NCBI RefSeq assembly: GCF_036370855.1
Contig: NC_088102.1
Coordinates: 18,705,001 to 18,769,000 of the forward strand
Length of the DNA stretch: 64,000 nucleotides
Direction of reading: 5' to 3'
From: Dromaius novaehollandiae
Lineage: Eukaryota > Chordata > Aves > Casuariiformes > Dromaiidae
Within the stretch, counting starts at the first letter, position 1. Each line of letters begins with the position of its first letter. The notes beneath the pieces are model-generated. The model saw only the letters and a list, made by a program, of their open reading frames with translations, did no database searches and was not told where the DNA came from. Below are positions 52,427-63,179 of this stretch, one piece after another. A program made the position numbers and the translations under genes.

Positions 52427-53020
52427 CTACTGAAATATAATTGTGCATTTTAAACTTGTTTACAAATGATTGTTAAAAGTTTATTTTGTAATTCTCTGAA
52501 GGCTTACAGAAATACTATATTTAAATATTACTCCAGACCTTGGCAGTAACTAGAAAACAAGTTTAGGTCGTTGGTGTGATCAGTGACATGTTTTTCCCAT
52601 AGTCTATAATTTATTTTTATTTATCAAATATATTGGTATCAATTTACCGGGTGCAAATATGCGGATACCTGTTGTGATGTGGCATTACAATAGATTTTTC
52701 ACATAAATTACCATGCAATTGCTGTAGTACTATATTTCCTTGCAAAAATTGTTGTTATGGCTCATATAGTAGAATATTGCTAAATCACATGGGCAAATTG
52801 GGAGACCAACTGTTTAAAGCCAAAATTTTAAATTACCATGTATCCAGACATACAGTTACTGAACTGCAAAACATTCAAGCATGCACATATTTTTAAGCAT
52901 GTGCTAAAGTGCTTTTCTGAACTGCTGCCTCATTTGGTAAGTTCAAGATAGTTTTTATTTAAGATAAGCTTCACAGTAAACTGGCTAATGTTCTGTAGCT
53001 TTTTTTGTGTGTGTGAGAGT

Positions 53021-53026
53021 AATAAA
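53021..53026 (+). terminator. Possible distal poly(A) signal AATAAA
   Basis: AATAAA just after a T/GT-rich stretch. The downstream element is weak. Supported by the hexamer alone. Confidence 0.25.
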
Positions 53027-53224
53027 GTCTAGCAATATTAGACCTTCACAGAATGCTCTTGCTCTTAAAATTTTCAGACAATCTGGGTGAGTTTTTCCAT
53101 GTTGACTATTTGAATTCTATTATTGTGGGGTAGAAAAGGTTCTGCTGTGATTTCAGAGGCATAGCTACTATTGCTGTGTTGATTGGAGCAATTATTTTAA
53201 AATTATATGGTCACCAGTTAGCTT

Positions 53225-53330
53225 AGGGATCAGATTCTGTTCTATCTCACTGTACAAATCCACAGGAACACCATTAGCTTGACTGGAATTTCTCCAAGTT
53301 TTGTTACCAGCATGATGGAGAATTGACTAT
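53225..53330. repeat. Old palindromic interspersed repeat fragment
   Basis: The pattern 'gatcagattctg', 'atctcactgtacaaatcc', 'gactggaatttctcc', 'gttaccag', 'ggagaattgac' follows the order of the same amniote palindromic element suggested at about 24165-24270 (detailed core: attctgatctca, then tgtaaatc, then a tggagttactcc-like centre, then caccag and agaatt). Diverged and inactive; family name unknown to me. Confidence 0.4.
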
Positions 53331-56195
53331 GATTTCCACTCTAATTATGTAATTGGCTTCAGTAGATGAAGATTTTTCCCCATTGAAGAGAACTCCCATG
53401 GTATTATTATTGCCTGTGATGTAGAACCATCGCCATCATCTGCCCACTCTAGCTGACTTTGCCATGGTATGCTTTGGTTGGTAATGGCTGTACCAGAACA
53501 GTTGGGTCATTATGTAAAAATCAACTGCAAAAACACAGCCTAACTGTGATAATCAGTGTTGACACTTGTGATTTTTGTAATAGGACATCCGCTTGGCCAG
53601 TGCTGTTTTGCCTTTGGTTAACCCCAGGCCTGGGCATTCAGAACCTCTGTGCTGCAGGTGCCGATCGAGTGGGCTGCCTGGTAGCTGGGATGCACTGTCT
53701 TTCCAATTCTTATTCAGGCTGCTGGAACCTGAATGGTAAAATCGCCTGAAGATCCCCATTTGAAATGCGTGAACGTTTGCAAGTAGGAGATCTGCAGCAG
53801 CTTGCTCAGATGGAAAGCCACCAGTTCAATTTGTTTTCATAATGGATGAATACAAATTAAGAACGCAACTCTGAGGCTTCTGGAGGAGTTGAAGGTAATG
53901 AGGATTGCCCAAGATAAGGCCCCAAATTCTCCAGATAATTACGGGCTGTGTCCAGCCAGGGAACAATCAGTCGGAGTAGTGCATAGCTAAAAGTGGCAGG
54001 ATACAGTCAAAAGGCAACAGAATAAATGTGGCCAGAGGTGTTCAAATTGACTGGAAAAAAAGAGCAAAACAAAGGAAAAATGCTTCTATGATTTCCATCC
54101 CCCCAAAATCTTTCCAGGCTTACTGATTCTCAAATTAACGCTGGTTTCCCAAAGTCTTTGCGTGGCAGCAGTGACAAGTCAGTCAGGCTTTTTCACAGTA
54201 ATTTGCAGCCTTGCCTTCCACAGCTGTGCAGAAAATCTTGGGTTTTGGTTTTTTAGTGAATAGACTCTGTTTTGAGTTTGTAGCAGTCTCCCCATGTGCA
54301 TACGTGCAAGAATTCACTTGCATTACCCTGCTAATTTTCTTTTCTTCTCTCCTTAGTAACAGATGTATTGATTTTTGTATTCAGTATACAATGACTTCAT
54401 GGTGTTGCAACTATGTGTTTTGTAATTAGGAGTATGTGAAAATGCTTTCTGTAGATTAAAATATTTCCTTTAATATAATCTCCTCTTGCTTTCATAGATA
54501 AACAGACACACTGTTGCAGATCACATTGCTGATTTTATTTGTAATATTGCTTTAATATCTATTTCAGAGGAATGTAACCTCCAGAAAAGTACTTTCCACA
54601 TCTTCCCTGCCTTTCCTTTCCCTGTTCACTCTATGTGGATCCAGGCCATCAAAACTTGAGTTTGTGACGGGATAGGTTTGAGATCCTCCATGGATTCTGC
54701 CGTGTTTACATGGTTACAGAATTTATCAGTTTGTTGATATTTTAGAGGATCCAGGTATAAATGAAGATTTGTGAGTGATTCCTCAGTGTCACGAGCACGA
54801 TAGCATCCATAGCGAGCAGAGGCTCTGAACTGCTCTCGTATGCGTGCAACATGCAGGTGACTGGGTCAGTCCCTGCTGGTGGTGCAGTTTTCCTATGGAA
54901 GAGAAAAAGTCACTGTAAGAAAATCTACTATATATGTGGTGCAGATGGAGGGCAAGGAGAGAAGAGAGGGGTTGGGAGTAAAATCCTGGCCTTGTTGAAG
55001 CCAGTGGACATTCTGATAACTGGTGGGCCAGGATTTCACTCTACGTTTCTTTATAACTACCTGGGGAGATATTTTTCTCTCTCTCCACCTCTCACCCACT
55101 GGGGCTGACGCTGAGCGGATGCCTGTGGGCCGCATGAGCTCCTTTGAAGGCTTGCCCAGCGTGCCGTGGATTTGTGGAGGGCTCCCAATGTGCTGTGAAG
55201 TGTTGGTTGATGGCTCCTGGCACTCCAGAAACAGCTGAAGCAGCTAGTGAACAGTTCATGAAAATCAGGTCTTCCTCTTCCATCCTTTCTAAGGAAACCC
55301 ACCTTTTTTTTCCTTTCATTCTTTACACAGTAGTTTTTAGGTATAAATTATTTTAACTTTCTTTGTGTGAAAAGTCATATATACATATATAAAGTTATTA
55401 AAAGGTTGAGTATATGTTGAGTATATAATAGTGATTTCTTTGTTTCAGATGTTAGCAGCCCCTAAAAATGAGTTGTTTATCCTCTTGTAAAGTCGGTGCT
55501 GTAAAAAAAAATTAAAAATAAAAGATGTATTAGATGTACCTTTTATTATTTATTTCTAATTCAGTATTTGATATGGCTTGTGTATACCCTTCTGAGAACC
55601 ACAGACTAGAATGCAGTCGTTCTCAAAGTGAAATAATAGTCATTCCTTGGGATCCCAGCAGTTCTGAGAAAACTAGCCCTCCATATTTGAGTGGCGTTGG
55701 ATATTTTCCTTCACCCATCATCTTTGCTCTCCACTTAAGCATGGGTAAAGTCGGGGACCATTTTTGTATGCGCTAGGTTTCACAAGTTCATCAATGTCTG
55801 TGTTCAAATCCAGCTGTATAGTGTTAACAAGTGTATCTTGTGATTTGCTTCAGCCCTGTTCACAATAATTTCTGAAACAATGCCCATTTTGTACTTAATT
55901 TGTATAGAATTATATAAACGTTTTTAAAAAATCATGCCTTACTGTAAAAACCAAAAGTAGTTGCTTTTTGGCCTCTTCAGTTGCATGACTGATCAGATCT
56001 GACAATGAAGACGGTGCTTTCATCTAACAGCATTGATTTCAATGGTAATATATTCTCTTTTTTCCCCTTCATTTGCCAAACACCTGTGATGGACAGTATT
56101 TTGGTTTTAACAGTGAAGCAATATGCAGTAGGTTTGTGGCATTCTCTCTGTAATTGTTCCGAAGACAGAATTGTCCCTTTCCAACACGTAATGAA

Positions 56196-56201
56196 AATAA
56201 A
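56196..56201 (+). terminator. Possible far-distal poly(A) signal AATAAA
   Basis: AATAAA followed by a T-rich segment ('gttttactctgctttctc'). If used by ITPK1 the 3' UTR would be about 6.3 kb and would end about 2.6 kb from the CHGA poly(A) site. Hexamer evidence only. Confidence 0.25.
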
Positions 56202-57193
56202 TGCCTAACAACATGTTTTACTCTGCTTTCTCTTTATGAGTGGATAGGGCAGAAGTAGACAGCTCTTTATGGGAAGCCCGTTTTCATGAATTTGCTTTTC
56301 ACATCCTTCCCCCATTTAGTTGTTTGCAGCTACTTACTTCGGACCTTCTCGTATCAGCACTATCAATGGTCAAGGCTGGTTTTGTTTTGTTTTGTTTTTC
56401 CCTCTAAGAGTAGTGGGAAGTAGGCTATTATATCTTATTGTATAAAGTAGCTAAACATTATTGGGATTAAGCCTTTATAAACCATGCTATTGCTGTGTTT
56501 AAGAATTTATTCCTAATGTAGTGCTCTAAGCTGATTCTTCATCATCCTGGATAGGGAATTTTTGACTTGATTAAAAATCCTGCTAGGTTTTGAGTAATCG
56601 GGACCATATTTTGACTAGTGCAGAAAGGAGACACATCTCACCCAGGGGGATTACATTTTGCTAAGCAACAAGCATATTCTGCAGAGGCGCTCATGTAAAC
56701 ACAGCGGGTGCAGCAGGGCCGTGCATGGTCTCCAAGGACGAGCCCTGCCACCAGGCAGGTTTGAGATGCTGTGAAGCAGAGTTACCGCTCGTCAGACAGC
56801 GAACACTTACCAAATGGCCACGTGTCTTCCTAGACCCTGAGTTTTCTTCTGTTTCCTCTGCTGACTTACTAATCATGGCAGACCCGGAGGAATTTCTTCA
56901 AATAAAGGGAAAGATGGAATTCAATGATTGAGCTTTATCCAGTTAAGACAATGTTTTTTGTAGGTCTATCTAGTAATGTATTTTTCATTTTGCTGATACT
57001 GTAGCAGCAATAAACTAGTTCTATCTGCTGTGGGCATCCTTCCTGGAAAGACTTATCTAATTTCTTTGGAAATGACCACATTTCTGTTGTGGGTTGCTTG
57101 GGACAGGGGGGATTGAGGGCTTCTTTGAACTTGTCGCACATAGACCTGAATTTGCAAGGGGTCTGCTACAGGCAGAGACTCTCTCTGCCACAC

Positions 57194-57224
57194 AAAAAAA
57201 AGAAAGAAAGAAAGAAAGAAAGAA
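57194..57224. repeat. (AAAG)n microsatellite
   Basis: An A-run followed by about six AAAG units. Sense strand purine-only tract. Confidence 0.9.
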
Positions 57225-57659
57225 CAGTACTTAAGCTATCCAGCCACCCAGCGCTCTGGTGAGACGAGGGGCGAGGAGCACTTCGCTTCTCGTTGGCTGT
57301 CCCCAGCCCTCCCTGGGGAAGCTCGTCCTGCGGGCTGAGGAGAGCTGCTCTGGGCGATGCAACCCCCACTGCCACCTGTCCCAAGGGCAACCGCACAGGC
57401 AACTTCAGTGCAATTGGCTGTATGGGCCAGTGGTACTAACTCTTTTAACAGAAAAAGGAATATATTGAGTTGAAAGGCCGGCAGCTGTTACATCAGCACC
57501 ATTAATTATAAGCATATTCCCATCTCTTCAGAAAATATTCTCATCTTTTTTCCATTCAAGCAGAGGGAAAGCTTGTGCTCTGCCTGTATTAGTTGCAAGT
57601 GAACTAAGGCACCTGCCTCCAAGGCAGCATTCCCCCTGCTTGGTTAAAACCAGCTCCGC

Positions 57660-58320
57660 ATTTGCCAGGCCACCTTTCAGCCGTGGGGTCCCAGCTCCAC
57701 TGCAGCCAGCGGCAGCTTTGCGCTGCGCCGGCCGTGGGCAAACGCCGCTCGAGCGGTCCCAGGTGAGCTGGAGCCTTTTGCTAAAACGAGCATCGGGGAG
57801 CTCCCTGGCCTCGGCACCGGTGGCCGCGCGGCAGCACGCGTGGGCACCTGGCCCTTCCTGCAGGAGCGTCGGGACCGAGCGGCTGAAGGCCCCAGCCCGC
57901 GGCCCCAGCCGGCGCGCAGAGCCCTGCCTCCGCGCCCAGCGCAGCCCCCGCCGCGTCGCCGTCGCCCTTCCAGGCTGGGCAGGTGGGCTGTCCCGCGGCT
58001 GTGCTGGCGCGCGGCGGCAGGCGTGGGGCGGCTCGGCTTCAGGCTGCGCGGGCGCGAGGCCTTCCCGGAGGGCGACAGCCTCTCTTCCTCTCACTGATGC
58101 ACAGATAGAGCATAAAGCATCCTGATCACTGTTTGGAGGCTTTGGGGGCCAACTTCCCCTCGGGTGCAGGCCAGACGCGGCCCAGCCCTGCGGCTGGCAC
58201 TCGGCCTGGAGCCCAGAGCGGGCAGGAGCTGCTGCCGGCGCTCCCGCGATGCTGGCCTGCGCGGGCTCCTCCGCGCGAGCCCGTGGGGCAGCGCCTCGGG
58301 GCTGGGCTCCGCCTTTGGTG
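57660..58320. promoter_or_regulatory. CpG-rich block between convergent genes
   Basis: Base composition changes sharply from AT-rich to strongly GC-rich with many CpG dinucleotides, most densely at 57720-58060. Long open frames appear on both strands (57640-58125 + and 57528-58094 -), as expected when stop codons are depleted by GC content; neither shows a known domain. It lies between the 3' ends of ITPK1 and CHGA, not at a known promoter. It could be an orphan CpG island, a promoter of an unannotated transcript, or a local GC-rich isochore. I saw no TATA box that would settle this. Confidence 0.5.
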
Positions 58321-58784
58321 GAAGGTAGAGCAGTTGCTTCCGTTATCGTCAGGCTAGTTATTCGATTTTTTTTCTTTTTGACTCACTCCTGTCACCCAGG
58401 TAGCTTCATTTTATCAAGTACTGACCCAATGCATGAACTTCAAAACTGCCTTCTCTCTGACTAACCTGGTGTTACGCTGAGAATTACGGACCTGATCCAT
58501 GACTTACGGAAATAAATGGGCTGGCTGGCTTTGCAGCTGGGCTGTATGCTACAGCAGCAGGGCTGCTTGTCCGTGCTGAGGGCGTTTGGACACCGAGCCT
58601 GGCTGTGTTTCCCGAACCGGCAGTGACAGTCCGGCCATGCTCTGGGCCTTGCGGAGGTGTCCTGCACGAGGGGGAAACTCCACTGAAATGTGTCACGGCA
58701 ACGGCAGACCTCCATCCCCCCTTCTGAGACTGCACAAATCTTACATCGTGCAAACGACTGAGACTGAAGCTGGAAAAACAAGGG
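58321..58784. other. Intergenic gap before the CHGA 3' end
   Basis: About 460 bp between the CpG-rich block and the inferred CHGA cleavage site. No gene or repeat recognised. Confidence 0.6.
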
Positions 58785-59234
58785 AAGGAACCCACTGCAG
58801 TTTTATTTTTCCTTAGATAAACTTTTTTGTATGAATATATTACAGTCAGAGTTCTCAGCTTTTAATCAAAAGATAACAAGTTATTGCAATTTTATCCAGT
58901 GAAACTACCGTGGAAGGAGAACATTCTAGAAAGTTGTTTTGTCTTTTAAAAAAAAGAGAGAAAAAAAAGACAAAATACATGTGTAAGTCACACTTCTCAG
59001 CTACAGCCATCCACAGGTGCAGGTGGGAATCCGTAGTGGACAGAGGAGCATGAAATCAAAGAAGCGGAGATGGGCACGACACTACTGCGAGGGCGGCAGG
59101 CCTGGCTCTGGGGAGATGGGCTTCCTAGACAAGATGCTACTGCTCCGTCGGCATCTGTTTTAAATCGGTAAATGAAAATGCGGCGTGAAGGGGTGAGTGT
59201 GCCTCTGGCTTTTATGCACGTGGAGAGCTGGCCT
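58785..59234 (-). other. CHGA: CHGA 3' UTR
   Basis: Extends on the - strand from the TGA stop at 59235-59237 to a cleavage site inferred about 15-20 bases after the AATAAA at 58802-58807. Length about 450 bp, similar to mammalian CHGA 3' UTRs as far as I recall. The strand is A/T-rich near its end (A-runs near 58950 on the + strand). Confidence 0.6.
58802..58807 (-). terminator. CHGA: CHGA poly(A) signal AATAAA
   Basis: TTTATT on the + strand, so AATAAA on the coding strand, about 430 bp after the CHGA stop codon. It is the first canonical hexamer I see downstream of the stop. Confidence 0.55.
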
Positions 59235-59318
59235 TCAGCCCCGTCTCAGTTCGTGCAGCTTGTGGGCGACTTTCTCCAGCTCTGCTTCGATGGCTGCCAG
59301 GCTCTCCAGCTCTTGGTC
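59235..59318 (-). CDS. CHGA: CHGA last coding exon (C-terminal 27 residues)
   Basis: On the - strand the exon reads DQELESLAAIEAELEKVA, then HKLHELRRG and TGA. It is the highly conserved C-terminus of chromogranin A (human: DQELESLSAIEAELEKVA, HQLQALRRG), the region from which serpinin peptides derive, and is predicted as an amphipathic helix ending in a dibasic Arg-Arg-Gly. It is preceded by a 'cgttgcag' acceptor and is in phase 0 with the upstream exon, which ends RRTE. Differences from human are conservative: Ser to Ala, Gln to Lys, Gln-Ala to His-Glu. The exon carries no start codon and is easily missed by open-frame searches. Confidence 0.95.
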   Translation of the reverse strand, partial: DQELESLAAIEAELEKVAHKLHELRRG

Positions 59319-60336
59319 CTGCAACGAAAGCCACCGAGACGTGGGTCAGCCCAGCCAGCCCTCACCCGAACGGGAGCGAGTCCCACAGCCAGTTTGGAGG
59401 TGGGAGGGAGCTATGGAAACCTCGCACCAGGCTGGCTGCTGGTGATAGCATGAGCACAGACAGGTCTCACCCTGTCCCTCGGGTCCACTTTGGTTTTGAG
59501 CCCCTGTGGGACAGGTGCTGTCTCTCGACGAGCATTAGCTGGTCCTGCTCTTAGGGCACTGGGCGTTAAATCACTGCAGCTGCTGCTAAGGCTTTAGGCA
59601 AGAAACACAACTAGCACCCTCACCCCGGTTCCTGTGTGGGAAGCTATTTTTGGGTACTACTAGAAGTGGTCTAGCTTGGGGAGCCTCCTGCCCGGTTTCA
59701 CTCTCCCTTTCCCCGCCGTGTCTAAGGCGTTTGGCTAAGGCACACCACAGACCCTCAGCGCCGGGTGTGCGGTGCGGCCCGTGCCTCTGGCGTAGGGAAC
59801 GGGGGACGTCCGCAGAGCGGTGACGGGGGGCACCGGGGCAGCCCCCCACGCCTGGAGACATCAGAGCAGAGCTGCTGCGGGGGAATTTAAATTTTCTAAA
59901 TTTAAAGGTGTGTTGTGCAGAAGACATGAAAACAACCCAGATATTTTTAATATTCCTCTACATGATCGCTGCTTGTCTCACCCTGGCAGTTAACTGTAGC
60001 TGCAAACAGCGCTGAAGGGAGCCCGTGCTCACTCCTGAGCGGTAAAGCACTGCAAGATCACCCAGTGCCGCCTCCGGAGCGGCGGCTGTGCTCGGAAACC
60101 CTGCTACTGCCCCAGCGACGGTGGCGAGGGCTTCGGAGCCACCCCCGGGTGTCCCTGCTGGCTGCACAGGGCAGGCAGAGGTGACGCACGGCTGTGGGAG
60201 ACTCATGTCTTTCTGGGCTGGTGGCTGGGCTCCAGGAAGGGTGCCGGCCCCCGCCTGCGCTCTGCAGCACCCCGCGGGTGCCCTGGCTCGGGGGCAGCTC
60301 GCCCTTCCCAGGCCATGTCCAAACACAGCCGGCAGC

Positions 60337-60344
60337 TATATAAA
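60337..60344 (+). promoter_or_regulatory. TATA-box-like site in GC-rich context
   Basis: TATATAAA, a good match to the TATA box consensus, sits inside an otherwise GC-rich, CpG-rich part of the CHGA intron, on the strand opposite to CHGA. If active, transcription would start near 60367-60375 and run antisense to CHGA. A single short match is weak evidence on its own. Confidence 0.25.
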
Positions 60345-60452
60345 CGTCCCGCTCCCTCCTTGAAGTCTGTTCTGTTTGCTTGTGGCAAACGCGCTGCAAC
60401 GAGCCGTGCTGTGAAGCCCTGCCAGATCAGAGCAGGGCCGCCGGCCGGTGCC

Positions 60453-60497
60453 GGGGCTGGGGCTGGGGCTGGGGCTGGGGCCGGGGCTGGGGCCGGG
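60453..60497 (+). repeat. GGGGCT repeat, G-quadruplex-type
   Basis: Eight G-runs of three or four separated by two bases (mostly CT, twice CC) within 45 bp on the + strand: a tandem hexamer array that fits the G-quadruplex pattern. On the CHGA transcript it would be C-rich, so an RNA quadruplex would form only in an antisense transcript, while DNA could fold on the non-template strand of CHGA's opposite strand. Confidence 0.9.
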
Positions 60498-63179
60498 ACC
60501 GACGTCGGTGCCTGTTGCCCGCAGTGAACGCAGCGGGCATCCTGCTCCGGAGCGAGGCCGTGGCACCCGCGTGGCCTCTCCCCGCCCTGCTCCGGCGTGG
60601 AGTGAGGCTACGGATAAGAGGCTTCTCCACTGGGAAAAACAGCAACCGTAGAAGCGATCAGTTTGAAAGACCACATTGCTCACGATGTAGCGACCTTTCT
60701 GAACTGGCTCTTGCGTCTCTCTCTGGCTGTCGCCTGAGCCTATTTTACTTAGCACCTGCAAGCAAATTGAGCCATGGTCACCACGCGCCTTTGCCTGAGC
60801 GCCAGTCGAGCACCACAACCGTTTCTCACTGCCAAGCTCGCCTTGCCCGGCAGTCACAGCTACCCTGTCTCGGACTCGCTGCGTATTGTGTACTTGGCTA
60901 CAGCACAGCACCGGCTCTGCAGGATCAGACTTAGGCCTGTCGGCACCAAAACCCTCTTTCCCTGCCGGCAGCGCTGCAGGGGCAGCACTCACAGGCGAAG
61001 CAGCCACGCTAGCAGCAGCCACCGAGCGCCGGCCAGTGCAGAGCCACTGATTTGTAGTACACGTAGCCGGCTTGAAAAAAACATAAGTTACATAGAAAAA
61101 ACCCTTTTTCTTGTTTCTGAGCTATAAAAAAATAAAAAAAATAACCTTTCCCCTCCCCAGGCCCTCAGCTCAGCCACTCAAAAGCCTCCCTGCTGCGGCA
61201 GCACCCCGGCGGGGGGACCGGCCAAGTTACGCAGCCGGGAAGTGAGGAGCTGCTGCGCGGAGCTGCTCTTCCAGTGGGGCTGAAGGCTGTGACTGCCCTC
61301 CCTCATCACCTGGCACCCAGGGGCAGTTGCTAAGGCCTCCTCCCCATCTCCCAGAAGCCCTGAGCTAGTTAAAAGAGAAAAAAGTCTGGTTGCTACTGTA
61401 AACACAGCAGTTTGAGAGGTTTGGCAACCTCCTTCCCTTTCTCAGGCTGCGCCAACTGCTGCCGTTTAAGCCATGATGGGGGGGTGGCTGTTTCGCTGCC
61501 TGGGGCTACGAGGAGGAGCAGAGGCTCGTCCCTCACTCTGCTCCACCAGCACCTCGCCACCCTGGTTGGTGGCTCAGGAGGCGAGTGGCTGGCTCTGCCT
61601 GTGACACCCAAATTGCAGCCACCCAGAGTTACACAGCAGGGCTCCTCCCCTGATCGCTGCCTCTGGCTGACCACAGCCCTGCTGGTAGCTGCGCGCCGGC
61701 CTGCCTCATCAGCCAGCGACAGAGCGGATCCACACGCCAAGACAAAGACACACGGGCAAGGCCCTAAATAGAAGCGGAGGGAGGAGGAGGAGACGGGGTT
61801 GGGGGGCACAGCAGCAGGCGTGCTCCTTGCCAGCTCTCCCCCGCACAAGCACGCACAGAGGTGTTAGAGGCAGCTCTGCTCCGCAGCCCAGTTCTCCTGG
61901 GGGCAGCTGGGGCAGCTGCTTGTTGCCACCTGCGCCACATAACTCCCGCTTCGCTCTTCTGCGAGCGTGATGAGGGTGAGTGGGGAAAGAGCCTTTTTGG
62001 GGAAGAAATCTGGGACAGGATCAGAGGATGGCGAGGAAGTAGTTTGAGCGTGCACACTTCACGGCTTGCCCACACCTTCAGCTCGCATCCTCCCTGCTTG
62101 GAGTCACTGCCATGGACAGACGAGACAATTTTGACTTTGCTTTGAACCATGGACTAGAGCTGGGCTGAGGATGCCGATGAGCTACGTGGTTATTGCCCTT
62201 TGGGCTGTATTTTGGTGCATAACCCAGCAAAAGGGCCTTCTGGAGGCAAGAGAGTTGCCACACGCTCCAGCTCAGCTCACCCACTGCCTTGGCCTGCTCC
62301 CGGGCAGCCGAGTGTGGCTTGCCCCAGAACAAACACCCGCACAGACCAGCCCCAGCCCTGTCTGTCCAGCCCACTTCTCTATCCCAGCCAGGATCAAACA
62401 AATGTCAGTGCCTGGAGCTGTGCCTCATCTGCAAAGTCTAAAGCCACCTCTCCTCTGAGGTGGCCATGCAGATAGTCAGGGAAACCCCGAGATTGTCATC
62501 CAAAACACATCCATGAGATGCTCTGGCTCCATGCAGGGCCTGGACAGTCACACAGTTGGTGAGTCTGATAACAGATATGGCTACATCAGCCTAGCTGGCT
62601 GACAAGGGATATGATGAGTTACCGCACAGCATCCCCTGAGGTGTTAGGGAACTATGTCTTTGATTTTGTAAGCATGGTTTAGATATATTCATGCCTCTTT
62701 AAACCATTTCCACTCCAATGCTCCAGCTTTCTTGCCCACTCCTATATCTCTGATTTGCCTCCGTAGGAGATGTAATACTACTCACTCCATACCTGAGCCA
62801 GGGCAAGTCTTTCCTTTGACTTGAATGGACTTTAGGACATAGGAACCTTCCCCTGGGCTACTGATGCAGCTTCAGTTACTGGGTCCAGCACAGACCAGCT
62901 GGGAGGTCCTGACATATTTTTTCAAAACTCTTTGGGTAGGGGAATGTTTTTGCAGTAGTTACTAAAACAAGAAAAACAACAAAAGCATAGACACAGGTGC
63001 CAACCTCAAAAGTATCTAAGTCTGAATACCTAAAAGGTCACAGGGCATCTCCTTAATGTCACAAGAAAGTAATGATGGTGGCTGCATAACAGTGAGGTAC
63101 GATTCTACGTCTCCAAGCATAGTCTGGATTCTCTAGTAATAACTGGACAGGGTTTATTGTTAAGCCTATGTTCACCAAC

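Larger units (their letters stand above)
52450..57190. other. Intergenic or distal ITPK1 3' UTR
   Basis: Between the likely ITPK1 end and the CpG-rich block. It is AT-rich, with AATAAA hexamers at 55517 and 56196 on the + strand and a TTTTG repeat near 56380. Short open frames here have no recognisable motif on either strand. Whether ITPK1 transcripts run through it cannot be told from sequence. Confidence 0.6.
59319..63179 (-). other. CHGA: CHGA intron (3.9 kb), GC-rich
   Basis: Intron between the penultimate and last CHGA coding exons. Its acceptor is standard ('cgttgcag'), its donor is the unusual 'gttggt'. The middle, about 60.0-62.1 kb, is GC- and CpG-rich with a TATA-like site and a G-run repeat. 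Long open frames there (for example 60336-61022 on -, 60380-60934 on +) are low-complexity Gly/Pro/Arg-rich and show no known domain. The right part, 62.5-63.1 kb, is ordinary. Confidence 0.85.

Noticed and set aside
57528-58125. Overlapping long frames on both strands (188 and 161 codons)
   Set aside because: They coincide exactly with the CpG-rich block, are Arg/Ala/Pro-rich mirror products of GC content, and show no domain.
60380-60934. 184-codon frame after the TATA-like site
   Set aside because: Begins at TTG, not ATG, and its Gly-Trp repeats are a translation of the G-run array.
60336-61022. 228-codon open frame on the - strand inside the CHGA intron
   Set aside because: Low-complexity Pro/Ser/Arg/Ala-rich translation in a GC-rich region where stops are rare; overlapping long frames exist on the other strand; no known domain and no link to CHGA exon phases.
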